Numbered from the stretch's first letter, positions 35,533-44,975 are shown. The stretch: DNA of 64,000 bases from CAYNJG01 sp965216885 (GCA_965216885.1 OZ244209.1:3100001-3164000), one strand, 5' to 3'. Program-made: numbers and translations. Notes: generated by a model not told the origin, from the sequence alone.

Positions 35533-35747
35533 ACAACGCCGAAACTTTGCCCGACCGCACGGCGCGTTGCCTCTCATCAAAGGCAATGAGCCTGCGGCCG
35601 ATTTTGGGTGAAGATATACGCCCGTCGTCGTCTACTTCGATACTCATCTGGTTGGGAGTTGCAGCCCCCCCGACTAGTTCTGTGCGGCAAACCCTATGTG
35701 AAGTCAAGATGCGATCTGCAGGTTGTTGCGTCGGCGAGCCGTTCATT

Positions 35748-35928
35748 ACGTGGTCCAAACGTGTATTTCAACGTTCGACTTAAGGAAATTCCCGCATGGC
35801 CAAATTTTTAGCTGCTTTCTTCATCGCACTTCTCGTCACGTGGTCCAAACGTGTATTTCAACGTTCGACTTAAGGAAATTCCCGCATGGCCAAATTTTTA
35901 GCTGCTTTCTTCATCGCACTTCTCGTCA
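35748..35928 (+). repeat. Exact 90-bp tandem duplication of a gene's 5' region
   Basis: Bases 35748-35838 recur exactly at 35838-35928. Each copy carries a TAAGGAAA ribosome site, an ATG and 14-15 codons of signal peptide. The first ATG (35796) leads to a stop after 25 codons (35871-35873); the second (35886) opens the complete gene. Perfect identity suggests a recent event. Confidence 0.9.
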
Positions 35929-36530
35929 ACCAGAATGTGATAGCTCAGCAAAGGCAACTCCAGCCTCAGCAGCGCAGTCTCAGACCACGGCCGAATGCTT
36001 CATCCGCATCCGCCTCAGCCGGAGCAACCTGGGAATACAAAGTGATTGATCGCAAAACAAAGCAGACGAAAATCACCGGAAGGCTACAAGTTGAGAAAGC
36101 AGCGATCTATGCGGTTGGCAAGCCAAAGATCGTGGAAAAGGTAAGTACGGATGACGACGTTGCAGCTGAGGACGAAAAGGAGTCCCCAACGGCAAAGACG
36201 AGAGATAGGTCTAGCTCGATCGAAGCAAGAAGAAATAAGGGGAGATCGCGAGGGAGGACTCAGCATGCAAAGGAAGATAAAGTCAAACCTAAGCAGGTTG
36301 GAGAAGTGGTGATTTCCAAGAAGAAGGCTCGTGATCCGAACAAATCGACATTTCGATTTTCAAAGGACGACGACTACATCCTTTCCGGTGTCGTTGTTTT
36401 GAATCGGGACAAAAAGGCTAGAGAAGTGTCCCTATGGGTTGGGTCCTACACCGACGAAAAGAAGAAGCGTTGGAAGTTTGAGATGAAAAAACAGGGTCGC
36501 GCTGAAGCGCAAGACAAAGTCAATGAATGA
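35886..36530 (+). CDS. Exported basic hypothetical protein
   Basis: The 214-residue protein starts MAKFLAAFFIALLVNQNVIA, a signal peptide with cleavage expected after VIA-Q. The mature part is strongly Lys/Arg-rich. A segment WEYKVIDRKTKQ near residue 50 and a C-terminal DDYILSGVVVLNRDKKAREVSLWVG are the most structured parts. The middle, about residues 85-145, is low complexity. No domain is recognised. The start is set by the second copy of the 90-bp tandem repeat. Confidence 0.65.
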   Translation: MAKFLAAFFIALLVNQNVIAQQRQLQPQQRSLRPRPNASSASASAGATWEYKVIDRKTKQTKITGRLQVEKAAIYAVGKPKIVEKVSTDDDVAAEDEKESPTAKTRDRSSSIEARRNKGRSRGRTQHAKEDKVKPKQVGEVVISKKKARDPNKSTFRFSKDDDYILSGVVVLNRDKKAREVSLWVGSYTDEKKKRWKFEMKKQGRAEAQDKVNE

Positions 36531-37000
36531 TCTGTAATGGGCAGTAGTTGATCTGACACTTACTGAAGTGACTGAGGTACATTGGTCGCGTGCTGGCGGA
36601 ACGGAGGGCGTAGCCCGAAGTGACGTTAGTACGCTGTCGTTTTTGTCCCATCGAGAGACTCCTTTCTGGGCAAAGCCCAAAAGAAATCTCCCAATCACAC
36701 TGGCTCAAGTTTAGGGGAGGAGGTCATCACAAATAGCTAACGTGAGTCGCTGAGCACGGAGACTGCTGTTAGTTGCGCTCCCACCGAAGTCGCGTCGGTT
36801 GGATAAGCCTCGGAAGTTGCGTTTGGGCCCCAACTGACAGCGGGGAGAACGACCTCAGCAGTTTGCGCCTGTGTCCCAACCTCAGCGGCTGATGCAACCG
36901 ACGCATTGTAGATGCTTGCCGAATTGCAGTCGGTGTCACGTAATTCCGTAGACCGATGAGGATAGAAGAGGGCATTCTTGGACTCTTAGAAGGCTATTAA

Positions 37001-37377
37001 TCAGTACCAACTTGAGGCTTCTTCAGTTGGTTCTATTACGAGCACGTTTGAAGCAAGCTCTTCGACGACTCGCTCCTCTCTGGACGTTGTGCCAGCCGGT
37101 CGGCTTTTCACAACACGGTGCTGGAGAGAGGCTGCCTGCTCCTTTGGTTCAAAGCCAATACGAGCTCTGCCACAATCTTCCGTTGCCACTTCTCCAGCGA
37201 CGAGGGCGGTTTGCAGACGTAGGTGTTCACGCGGCGTCGCACTCTCCCCGCTGCCCTGAGAATGTCCTCGTCGGAGACGCAGGCGACGTTCCACAGCCGC
37301 AGCCGTTGGCGTAGCTGCTCTACGAAAGCATCGCTGACTTCTTCCCCGATGTGCTCCGAAAGCCGTTGATAGAACAT
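37001..37377 (-). pseudogene. Possible frameshifted gene remnant
   Basis: One minus frame (37108-37377) encodes a helix-rich stretch beginning MFYQRLSEHIGEEVSDAF. A second frame continues after about 37130 with SREERVVEELASNVLVIE and stops near 37001. Together they could be one gene of about 125 codons broken by a frameshift. No family is recognised. Confidence 0.3.
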
Positions 37378-37532
37378 GTGTTCTCGCAGAGATATGAATC
37401 GATGACGCCTGAGTAAACCCTAGTTGCCACGCGGTGGAAGTGCAAAAAACTGCTAGCGACCGTGATGATGTGGGGATTAACTAAAGCAACGGTCGTGCCA
37501 ATTGCGATAGTTGTTAACGCCTCGTTTCTGAT

Positions 37533-37570
37533 CGCGGGCAGTCAACTGATCTCCGGCTGCCCGCGTTTTT
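37533..37570 (+). terminator. Intrinsic terminator-like hairpin
   Basis: CGCGGGCAG (37533-37541) pairs with CTGCCCGCG (37557-37565) over nine bases with a 15-base loop, followed by five Ts. No gene directly precedes it on the plus strand except a 36-codon frame from 37463, so it may end a small RNA or a decayed transcript. Confidence 0.55.
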
Positions 37571-38085
37571 CTTGAAACAATCAATGCCGGCCGCCTCCAC
37601 TCACTTGTCCGACGTAGGGCCATGCGTGTGGTGCTGGGAACTAACCCAGACGGCCAGCGTTTCTTGCATCTCTCATGAGCCAGTACGCGCTGCTTCTTAC
37701 CCGACTACAATGAAGTTGGCCAACAGTGAGCTTGCTCGCAGGCGATTCCTCATGATCCCGCAGTGACCGTCGAATCGCTTGCCGCCCCGCGTGTTTATGA
37801 ACCTCGCGTCGGGGTGGCAGAGGCCGCTTTCACTTTGTCGACCGTCCTCCGCGTCCAGCTTGGAAGTCACGCTGCGAATTGTGTGGCTGCGAGGAGTCCT
37901 GTCTTTCTCGCCGGTCGGCACTTTTCTCTTGCAGCTTTCCAAGCGGCCGATATTAGGTTTTCAGTGTCGCCACAAGTGTGAACCACACCGAAGCGCCATT
38001 CGCAAGCCATTTGGTTGCAGGATCCCGATAGCTTTAGTTATGGTGCGATCACCAACGTGGTATCCCGAAGCCCACTGGAGTCGCT

Positions 38086-39186
38086 ATGAGTCTTGTCAAT
38101 CGAATTGAACGCTTGGAGCGGCGGGTGATGCTGAGTGGAGTAGCATTCACGCAAAGCGAGGTGGAGCTACGCGACTTAGACTTCATCGACAACGGTGAAA
38201 GCATCGAAGCCACAGTGCTGTTGTTAAGTGGCGACATCGAAGACCCGGCTCAGATTCGGTCCAATCTGGTTTTTGCGGATCTGGATTCGGATGGCGACGA
38301 AGACGTGTTATTCGTTGCTCAAGATATGGACGTTCTCACCGTGGCAAGAGTTGCGCTGTATGTTGGGGAGAACAAGGGACAGTTTCAACATCGTGTGTCG
38401 AGGGTGGCGCCCCTTACTGGGCAAGGTGGTCTTCCGTACACTGTTGCACTCGGCAATTTGAATCAGGACGAGTTGCTTGACGTCGTTATCGCGAGTTTCG
38501 GAGTTGCGGATCCATTTGAAGAGAACGTGACTCTTCTCACCTCCGTTTTAGTGACCGGCGAGTTTGATCATCGGTCGGTTTTGCTGGGAAGTGGGCACGG
38601 TTCTGGTTCACTCTTCATTCACATCGCTGACGTGGATAGTGACGAGGATGAAGACATTGTTGTTGGGAGCGGGTATCTCACCAGAACATACTTGTTCCGA
38701 AACGAAGGCAACGCCGTGTTTCAAGTGGATTGTGACTTCAATTGCCAATTTGTCGAACCGTCATGGGGAAGCGTGATCGATCTTGTGGATGTTGATTTGG
38801 ACGGCGACCTTGATGCCGTTAGCGATTTTGAGGGGATTGCTCGGTGGATTGAAAACACGGACGGCCTGCAGGTCGGATCTGAGATACACTTCATTGGAGA
38901 TGGTGAACTGGACGGAGAGTGGGTATTCGGAGATTTTGACCGTGACGGTGATGTCGACGCATGGGGCAGAAATCAGAACACTTTGTTTGAGTCCAACGCG
39001 GCTGCTTTGCGATCCGATCTCGACAATGATGGTGTAGTCGGATTTTCCGACTTTCTGGAATTCTCAGCTAGATTCGGCTTGGAGAGCGAGACTCCTTCGC
39101 AATCAAACGTAGACATCAACTCGGACGGTTCCATTGACCTCGAAGACTTTGGGATTTTCGCTGCCAACTTCGGGAAGAGCACCTAG
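38086..39186 (+). CDS. Exported FG-GAP/VCBS-like repeat protein with LEPR-XLL start and dockerin end
   Basis: The 366-residue protein opens with RIERLERRVMLSG, a variant of the planctomycete LEPR-XLL motif found at the N-terminus of large exported proteins. Residues about 50-300 contain beta-propeller FG-GAP-like repeats with Ca-binding loops such as DLDSDGDEDVLFV and DVDLDGDLDAV. The end (about 308-364) has two dockerin type I-like EF-hand segments, DLDNDGVVGFSDFLEF and DINSDGSIDLEDFGIF. Such proteins are secreted or cell-surface and bind Ca2+; dockerins can dock to cohesins, but none is in the window. It resembles the protein at 52526. A terminator-like hairpin lies 210 bases downstream. 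Confidence 0.85.
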   Translation: MSLVNRIERLERRVMLSGVAFTQSEVELRDLDFIDNGESIEATVLLLSGDIEDPAQIRSNLVFADLDSDGDEDVLFVAQDMDVLTVARVALYVGENKGQFQHRVSRVAPLTGQGGLPYTVALGNLNQDELLDVVIASFGVADPFEENVTLLTSVLVTGEFDHRSVLLGSGHGSGSLFIHIADVDSDEDEDIVVGSGYLTRTYLFRNEGNAVFQVDCDFNCQFVEPSWGSVIDLVDVDLDGDLDAVSDFEGIARWIENTDGLQVGSEIHFIGDGELDGEWVFGDFDRDGDVDAWGRNQNTLFESNAAALRSDLDNDGVVGFSDFLEFSARFGLESETPSQSNVDINSDGSIDLEDFGIFAANFGKST

Positions 39187-39721
39187 CGGTTAGCCTAGTA
39201 GGTCCATCATTTGATGAAGCTACTTGTCGGCCAAAACCGGGGACTAGGACAAGGTCGACACTTTTCAGGTTGAGCTGACTTTGCAGGTCACTAGCAGTTG
39301 CATGGAGGTCTGCGGCCCCGGCCGTCGATGCCGTTTGTGGAGAGGGTTGGCAGCGGAACCTCGACCGCATGCCAGCACTTCGAGTGAGCGAAAGCACGCC
39401 CGCCACGTTTTGACGGCTCTGAACGTGGCGGGTTTTTCGTGCGCGGTCAGAAAAGGGCGACTGCGATGATCCCACCGATGGCACGCAGTCGCCCGACAAA
39501 GTAGTCTTCGCGCACTAGTGAACCCGACGTCCGGGTCGGTGGAGTTGATGTCCAACGCCAGGATCTATTGTCCAACTCGGGCTGAGCCAAGCTCGCAGGA
39601 GTCACTACCGAAGCAGCGACTAAATACAATCGGTTCTTCAAAGTCCTTAGTTCGTTTCGTGTTTCTTCTAGTGGTAGTATTCTTAGAGCTTGAGTCAGAG
39701 AGGCGACGTTCTGTTGACTGG
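39187..39721. other. Gap between the FG-GAP gene and IS110
   Basis: I see no supported gene in these 535 bases; frames on both strands lack ribosome sites. The only element is the hairpin terminator at 39399-39437. Confidence 0.5.
39399..39437 (+). terminator. Intrinsic terminator
   Basis: CCCGCCACGTT (39399-39409) pairs perfectly with AACGTGGCGGG (39422-39432), with a 12-base loop and five Ts after. It is the nearest plus-strand terminator after the FG-GAP gene, 210 bases from its stop. Confidence 0.7.
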
Positions 39722-40828
39722 CTATGCAGCTTCACTCCTCGTGATTTGTTTACCGCGCAGTCGGGGTGGTGGCCCGTCGAGTGAGTCGGCTTCCTCATGA
39801 GTTAACATGTGCCAAAAGACGGTCGTGATCCGGCGCATCACTGCGACTCGAGCAATCTTCGAACCACGCCGCAGCTTGATCCTTCGATACCACCGCTGCA
39901 TTTTCGGATCGTGCTTTAAGAAGTGCAGAACCAGCTGCCCCAAGACGAATCTTGCGATCTTGCTGCCTTCTTTGGTGATCGAACCGAGCCGGTCTTGCAC
40001 GTTGCCCGAATTACGACAGCCCGGCGTCAAACCGAAGTAGTTCGCCAAACTGCGAGGTCGTGGGAAACGATCAATCGGGCCAATCCGACTGGCAAGCGTC
40101 AATCCGCTGTAGTGGCTCACTCCGGGAGCTGTCATCAGGATTTGTGTCGGACTGAAGATCTTCCCAGGTTTGACTTCACTTGCTCGTTTGGCAATCTGCT
40201 CGTCCACCTTGGCAATCTGCTCATCCCAAGTCTTCCATTCCTCTAGCAGCATATCCATTTCAAGGCGATCGATTTCTGGTAACTCGCGTTGCTCAAGCCA
40301 CCGACGACCAGCTTGAGTTTGAAAGGTTTTCGTTGGGTATTCCCAGATCAGATTGTGACGATTGATGATCCGGTGGATCTTGTTCAACGTTCGAGTTCGA
40401 CGTTGCCCTAACGTTTTGGGTAGCGACGTGAGTTGGCGGTCTTCGCGTTCTTTCTGAGTGACCATGTAAACGCGCCGAAGACCATGGACGGTTTGGCTGG
40501 CAGCGAGTCGTTCGCGATTGAGCCATAGCAAATCCGCCAGTTTCTTGGCGTCTCTGCGATCCGTTTTCTTCTTCGGCGGCTTCTCAGGGTGAATGAGGAC
40601 AATGTCACCACACTTCCATTGGTGAAGCACTTCGATGAGCCAATCATTGAAACCGCACACTTCGAGAATGGCCACAAACGTGGCATCCAGCTCTACGAGT
40701 TGCTGGAAGAACGCTTCGATCTTCTCGGGGCGAGTGCTAACTTGGCGACGCAACACGGTGTCTCCGTCTTCGTTCCGGACACAAACAGTGATCTGCTTAG
40801 AGTGTTGATCAATGGCGAGGTACAACAT
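39722..40828 (-). CDS. IS110-family transposase
   Basis: The 368-residue protein is full length for the family. The N-terminal DEDD (RuvC-like) domain shows Asp in LAIDQHSKQ, Glu in AILEVCGFNDWL and two Asp in KKTDRRDAKKLADLLW. The C-terminal part carries the IS116/IS110/IS902 signature, from APGVSHYSGLTLASRIGPIDRF to LANYFGLTPGCRNSG. IS110 enzymes act through a bridge RNA encoded in the element's non-coding end and leave no clear terminal inverted repeats. No frameshift is seen, so it may be active. Its AGGAGA ribosome site is intact. Element ends cannot be set from the sequence alone. Confidence 0.92.
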   Translation of the reverse strand: MLYLAIDQHSKQITVCVRNEDGDTVLRRQVSTRPEKIEAFFQQLVELDATFVAILEVCGFNDWLIEVLHQWKCGDIVLIHPEKPPKKKTDRRDAKKLADLLWLNRERLAASQTVHGLRRVYMVTQKEREDRQLTSLPKTLGQRRTRTLNKIHRIINRHNLIWEYPTKTFQTQAGRRWLEQRELPEIDRLEMDMLLEEWKTWDEQIAKVDEQIAKRASEVKPGKIFSPTQILMTAPGVSHYSGLTLASRIGPIDRFPRPRSLANYFGLTPGCRNSGNVQDRLGSITKEGSKIARFVLGQLVLHFLKHDPKMQRWYRRIKLRRGSKIARVAVMRRITTVFWHMLTHEEADSLDGPPPRLRGKQITRSEAA

Positions 40829-41168
40829 GGCAGGATTCTCCTGGAGGGTTGGCGAGCATGTGCTCGCATGAATAAAGAACCAGGAAAAACCTACTTTTCT
40901 CTAAACGACTCACTCTTTCATCGAATCACGCCGACGCGTCTTGGCGTTTTCTCGAATCTGCGGCGGTCAAACAGACCGATGAGCTTCGCAAAATCTCACT
41001 TCGATTCGTCGGCCGACGCACTTTTGCACGGTGGCGGAACGTGGCTGCTGGTCAACTAATCGAAACATTCGAGCAAGCTGATGGCGGCGGTACAGCTTCG
41101 CCAGTTCTGGGAATCCCTCCTCACCGGTGTCACTGCGAACTCAGTTGCTGGTCGGAAGGGCATCCAGT
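40829..41168. other. Gap between IS110 and the SprT-like gene; candidate bridge-RNA side
   Basis: These 340 bases hold no supported gene. Just upstream of the transposase start is a near-perfect palindrome, GCGAGCA-TG-TGCTCGC, at 40852-40867. IS110 bridge RNAs come from the non-coding end upstream of the transposase in IS110-group elements, so this flank is where one would look. One copy of a dispersed repeat lies at 41082-41111. Confidence 0.4.
41082..41111 (-). repeat. Dispersed repeat copy D
   Basis: On the minus strand it contains CCCAGAACTGGCGAAGCTG exactly, the 19-base core shared with copies at 44777, 45755 and 56082, followed by a similar GCCGCCA. It lies 58 bases upstream of the SprT-like gene. 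Confidence 0.7.
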
Positions 41169-41804
41169 ATGTTGTATCGTACGATGCAAAGCACAAAGCC
41201 AAGCCGAGAAATCTACACGGGCCTGCAGTCGGCTTACGATCACTTCAATAAGGTCCTCTTCGGCGGTGAGCTTCCACAATCCATGATCGTGCTGCACCGT
41301 AAACGCGGGGCTCATGGGTATTTCTGGGCGGAGCAATTTGCCGATCGGAAGGGCAAATCCTCAATCGATGAAATCGCCCTCAATCCCGCCAGCCTGATCC
41401 GGCATGAAGAAGAAGCCCTGTCCACACTAGTCCATGAGATGTGCCATCTTTGGCAGCATCACTTTGGCAAGCCCTCGAGGAGCGGATACCATAACCGACA
41501 GTGGGCCCAAAAGATGGAAAGCGTGGGACTGATCCCCAGTGACACCGGTGAGGAGGGCGGCAAACAGACCGGCCAAAACATGACCCACTACATCGAAGAT
41601 GGCGGTGCTTACGTGAAGGCCTACAGCAGCTGGCGATCAAAGGGCTCCATCAGTTGGGCCGCTCACCCGGCCGTCGCCAAACCCAGCACGGCCAGAAACA
41701 AGACTCGCTATGAATGCAGCTGTGAGCCGCCGAGCGTGGTTTATGGAAAACCAGAACTAAGACTGAAATGCCTCGATTGCGGCAAGACACTACAGCAAGC
41801 ATGA
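41169..41804 (+). CDS. SprT-like zinc metalloprotease-fold protein
   Basis: The 211-residue protein has the SprT-like HExxH site, VHEMCHLWQHHFG near residue 90, followed by YHNRQWAQKMESVGLIPS, and ends in a zinc-ribbon with CxCxx...CLDCG. SprT-family proteins cut proteins crosslinked to DNA (Spartan) or have unclear roles; this subtype is often carried on plasmids or integrative elements. Start at 41169 or the Met five codons on at 41184. It precedes a tyrosine recombinase in the same direction after a 255-base gap with a strong hairpin. This supports a mobile-element origin. Confidence 0.85.
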   Translation: MLYRTMQSTKPSREIYTGLQSAYDHFNKVLFGGELPQSMIVLHRKRGAHGYFWAEQFADRKGKSSIDEIALNPASLIRHEEEALSTLVHEMCHLWQHHFGKPSRSGYHNRQWAQKMESVGLIPSDTGEEGGKQTGQNMTHYIEDGGAYVKAYSSWRSKGSISWAAHPAVAKPSTARNKTRYECSCEPPSVVYGKPELRLKCLDCGKTLQQA

Positions 41805-41809
41805 AAAAA

Positions 41810-41847
41810 CACGACGGTTGCCATGAGGCAGAACGGCAACCGTCGTG
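41810..41847 (-). terminator. Perfect 13-bp hairpin, terminator-like only on the minus strand
   Basis: CACGACGGTTGCC (41810-41822) pairs perfectly with GGCAACCGTCGTG (41835-41847) with a 12-base loop. Only on the minus strand does a run of six Ts follow. No minus-strand gene leads to it, so it might instead be a recombination site for the nearby recombinase or part of the SprT-like transcript's 3' end. Confidence 0.5.
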
Positions 41848-42059
41848 GCTGCCTTAGAGAGGGAGATCCTGCTCTAAGGAATCAATCGGCCAGTTCATGA
41901 ATGAAAGTAAACGAAATTGCCCCACTGTGAGCTGCAAGACGATGAACGGATTTAAACGATTGATTTCGGCAATTTCAAGTTTTGCTTGCCAGCACGACGA
42001 ACTCAGAGTACTGGACATAAAGGACGTTATGTTTAGTACTCGAGCCAAGGAAGAGATCG

Positions 42060-43061
42060 ATGAACGAACTGGTGATTACCCCAGATAGTAAATCGCTGTT
42101 AAGTTTTGGACAGTCGATTCCGGCGGTGCTCCAATATGCCGGTCAGGATGTCCTCAAAGCATTCGGCACTTTCTTCACCGACCAAATCAGAAACAAGAAC
42201 ACCCGCGATGCCTACCTTCGAAACACCACCAGCTTCTTCCATTGGTGTGAACTAAAGGGATTGGCCTTTGCCGACATCGAGAGCTACCACGTCTCCGCCT
42301 ATGTCGAAGAGCTGATGCAACGAAAGAGTGCATCCACCGTCAAGCAACATCTCGCGTCGATCAAGATGCTCTTCGACTGGCTGGTCACCAATCAACAGGT
42401 GCCGCGTAATCCCGCTGCGGCCGTGCGGGGTCCGAAGCTCGTGCAACGTCGCGGCAAAACTCCCGTGCTCTTCGCCGACGGAGCCAAAGAGTTCTTCGAT
42501 TCGTTTGACCGAAGGGCAACTGAAAAAGGGCGATCGCTAAACATCATCGAACTTCGCGACCGGGCTCTTTGTGGCGTGATGGCCTACGCTTTTGCGAGAG
42601 TGGATTCCGCGTGCCGGATGACTGTCGGGGATTACTACCCCAACGGCAAAACGTGGTGGGTCAGGTTCCACGGCAAAGGTGGTGTCTTCCATGAAATGCC
42701 CGCCAACCACAAACTGGTCGAGTATATGGATGCCTACATCGAAGCCGCCGGCATTGATGACCAGAAGAAGGAACCGTTGTTTCGGTCGATCCTCCGCACC
42801 AAGGACGGGCTCACCGGGCGGGCGATCTGCCGAAATGGTGCATGGCAAATGGTCAAACGGCGTGCGAAAGACGCCGGGATTGAGATGGATATCAGCAACC
42901 ACAGTTTTCGGGGAACCGGAATCACTAACTATCTGCAAAATGGCGGGTTGCTGACCAAGGCTCAGGATATGGCGGCTCACGCCGATCCACGCACTACGCG
43001 TCTCTACGATCATAGCGGCGACGAAGTCACGCTGGATGAAGTTGAGCGCGTGCGGTTTTAA
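42060..43061 (+). CDS. Tyrosine recombinase (phage-integrase family)
   Basis: The 333-residue protein has a SAM-like core-binding domain (residues about 20-110: NTRDAYLRNTTSFFHWCE) and a catalytic domain with the complete set: Arg in FARVDSACRM, Lys in RFHGKGGVFHEM, HSFRGTGIT (H-x-x-R), His in AAHADPRTTRL and the nucleophile Tyr in RLYDHSGD. It follows a good AGGAAGAG site. Family members do site-specific integration, excision or dimer resolution. It lacks the extra motif typical of IntI integrases as far as I can see. Together with the SprT-like gene it marks an integrative element; its attachment sites are not evident. Confidence 0.92.
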   Translation: MNELVITPDSKSLLSFGQSIPAVLQYAGQDVLKAFGTFFTDQIRNKNTRDAYLRNTTSFFHWCELKGLAFADIESYHVSAYVEELMQRKSASTVKQHLASIKMLFDWLVTNQQVPRNPAAAVRGPKLVQRRGKTPVLFADGAKEFFDSFDRRATEKGRSLNIIELRDRALCGVMAYAFARVDSACRMTVGDYYPNGKTWWVRFHGKGGVFHEMPANHKLVEYMDAYIEAAGIDDQKKEPLFRSILRTKDGLTGRAICRNGAWQMVKRRAKDAGIEMDISNHSFRGTGITNYLQNGGLLTKAQDMAAHADPRTTRLYDHSGDEVTLDEVERVRF

Positions 43062-43141
43062 ACGGAAAACAGGTTTGGTTCCGCGTTGCATCGATGTCTA
43101 CAATCGAGCTCGGGTATTCGACAATGCATCCGGTCCGTCAG

Positions 43142-43636
43142 ATGAATAGACGCTCAATCGTGTTTGCCATTTCTGGGTGCTTACTCCTTTGCTTGGCCTT
43201 TGGGGGCGGTTACTTCCTTGGACAACGCACACCTCTCTCAAGTCGTGATTCGGAGGCTGAGCTCCAAGAGCGACAACCGTCGAGCAACGAGGTTGCCAGA
43301 CGTGAACAGCAAACGGAAAAAGAGCGGTTTCTTTCTCTGAGTCTGGCATTTGTTTTGTCCAATGCGGCGAATGCTTCTGGTCTACCTGCAGTCACTGATT
43401 CAGCTGCAGAGGACCTGATTGGTTGCATCAACGAACTCTCCGAAAGGGGAATTCTGACTGTTCGGGAACATGGAGGTCGGCCTTACAGCTGGACGGATAA
43501 GTCCATCGAGGGAGTTGAGTCGCTTCGCACGGCTACTCTGCCAAGCGTTCGATTTGAGGATGGCCAAGTATGGGAGATTCCGTCCGGCTTGGGCCGAGTA
43601 TGGGAAGGGAAAATTGAACCCTTCGTCGGATATTGA
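43142..43636 (+). CDS. Hypothetical membrane-anchored protein
   Basis: With start at MNRRSIVFAISGC (43142) the protein has 164 residues: one N-terminal membrane segment (IVFAISGCLLLCLAFGGGYF), a short Glu/Arg-rich linker, then a soluble domain with LSLAFVLSNAANASG and a C-terminal part rich in Gly, Trp and Glu. The cytoplasmic tail is MNRR, so the domain should be outside. An upstream Met at 43124 is possible. No family is recognised. Confidence 0.6.
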   Translation: MNRRSIVFAISGCLLLCLAFGGGYFLGQRTPLSSRDSEAELQERQPSSNEVARREQQTEKERFLSLSLAFVLSNAANASGLPAVTDSAAEDLIGCINELSERGILTVREHGGRPYSWTDKSIEGVESLRTATLPSVRFEDGQVWEIPSGLGRVWEGKIEPFVGY

Positions 43637-43766
43637 CCACCAAGAGACGACAAAGGGCAGCTGGCTCTAGGCCGTGTTACGGTCGGTTTTGCGTGCCGCG
43701 AGAAGGGCAATTCCGTGGTTATTTCAAGGGCAACTGTATCCGTAAACTAGTATCGAGGGGGTTGCT

Positions 43767-44729
43767 GTGTACCTCAGAATCCTATTGGTTTTTGCTGTAT
43801 TGGAAAGTTCGTTGCTTGCGACCTCACTAGGGCAGATTCGCGACGCTTGGGCTTTGACTCAGGAAGCGGCCGCGTCAGCGACGTTCGTGATTAAAGGCAA
43901 GCAAACCTTGGCCGTTACTCCAAAGCTATCAATTCAGGGCGATCTTGGGGTCGAGGGGAGGAGTTCCCCTGAAACCGTCACGACATTGTTTGAGTCAGAA
44001 ATTGCATTTCTCGGCGACAAGGCGAGTCGCGTCGATGCAAGAAGGCCTCAGCTCCACTTGGAGAGCGGCGAGCTTCTAGATGTCCGTCGAACGTCAGCAT
44101 TTGATGGCGAGACATTTTCCGCCACGTTGGTGCACCAGCCGGGAGTTGTTAACACGTTCGGCACGATTAAGCCTCCGTCGCGCGGCAACATTGACTCTAC
44201 TCTACCCGAATACCTACCTGTGTTTATGACCTACAGGCCGTTCACGATATTTAGAGATCTAGACCGCATGAAGGTCGTCGGCGAAAAGGACCATGAAGGT
44301 GAAAAATTATTCGTGTTATCTGGCGATGCGCACGAATGCTGGCTAGACCCTTCAATGAACTTCGTCGTACGGCACTACTTCTTGAAGGATCAAGGTGGCA
44401 CAACGAGAGTGCAGGTAGATGTCAACTACGAGCTAGTCGACGACGTGCCTGTGCCAACGACGTGGCGTACGGCCACGCTTGGGTCAGATGGGAAACTCAA
44501 TGGGATATTTGCTGTAGACGTCACACGCCACGCAATTAACCCGGGCCTGGATAAGTCAGTATTTCGTTTGGAGTTCCCGCCTGGTTCGGTCGTGGAAGAC
44601 CGTCGAGATCGCCGACATACGCGACGCCTGCTCGTCAAGCCAGACGGTAAACACAGGGAGCTCAGTAGGGACGCCTGGATGAGGATCATGCACGACGGCA
44701 CTCATGTGATTTCCAATCCAGGGTATTGA
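43767..44729 (+). CDS. Exported hypothetical protein
   Basis: The 320-residue product starts with GTG at 43767 after GAGGGGG and has a signal peptide (LRILLVFAVLESSLLATSLG). The mature part is beta-rich, with patterns such as GEKLFVLSGDAHECWLDPS and VPVPTTWRTATLG. This weakly recalls LolA-like lipoprotein-carrier or DUF-type beta folds, with no firm match. It lies in a string of unrelated secreted proteins typical of planctomycete accessory DNA. An IS-end-like sequence begins just after its stop. Confidence 0.6.
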   Translation: MYLRILLVFAVLESSLLATSLGQIRDAWALTQEAAASATFVIKGKQTLAVTPKLSIQGDLGVEGRSSPETVTTLFESEIAFLGDKASRVDARRPQLHLESGELLDVRRTSAFDGETFSATLVHQPGVVNTFGTIKPPSRGNIDSTLPEYLPVFMTYRPFTIFRDLDRMKVVGEKDHEGEKLFVLSGDAHECWLDPSMNFVVRHYFLKDQGGTTRVQVDVNYELVDDVPVPTTWRTATLGSDGKLNGIFAVDVTRHAINPGLDKSVFRLEFPPGSVVEDRRDRRHTRRLLVKPDGKHRELSRDAWMRIMHDGTHVISNPGY

Positions 44730-44743
44730 ACACATTGCTGACG

Positions 44744-44776
44744 TTGATCCGGCCCCTTTAATTGAGTCCACCTGAA
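44744..44776 (+). repeat. Fossil end of an IS407-like element
   Basis: Bases 44744-44776 (TTGATCCGGCCCC-TTTAA-TTGAGTCCACCTGAA) match the left end of the IS3-family element at 62410 except for short indels. No transposase follows, so it is a residual end. Confidence 0.65.
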
Positions 44777-44811
44777 TGGCCCAGAACTGGCGAAGCTGCA
44801 ACGAGCCGCCA
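44777..44811 (+). repeat. Dispersed repeat copy A (inverted partner of copy B)
   Basis: The 35-base sequence here is the exact reverse complement of 45755-45789. It contains the core CCCAGAACTGGCGAAGCTG and directly follows the fossil IS end at 44744-44776. Between A and B lies the Tat-type exported protein gene. Confidence 0.75.
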
Positions 44812-44975
44812 TCTGTGCGTGCATGCTCCGGTTATTGACCTGATTTAACAGCTTCAAAGATGATTTGGCTCGTGGCTTTTGGTCAGCGTAGGTGGTGATG
44901 AGCATATTGACGCCGTAAAATGACGAACGCTTCCTTGAATTCATCAACTGGTCATATCAATAAGAGGACGTTCAG

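Larger units (their letters stand above)
36531..38085. other. Long region without clear intact genes
   Basis: These 1555 bases have no frame with a ribosome site and convincing composition except a possible broken gene at 37001-37377 (minus) and a terminator-like hairpin at 37533-37570. The rest, notably 36531-37000 and 37571-38085, looks decayed or non-coding. Nothing else can be supported. Confidence 0.5.

Noticed and set aside
37463..37573. Small frame MMWGLTKATVV... as a lipoprotein gene
   Set aside because: It overlaps the terminator hairpin and lacks a proper lipobox; a non-coding reading is simpler.
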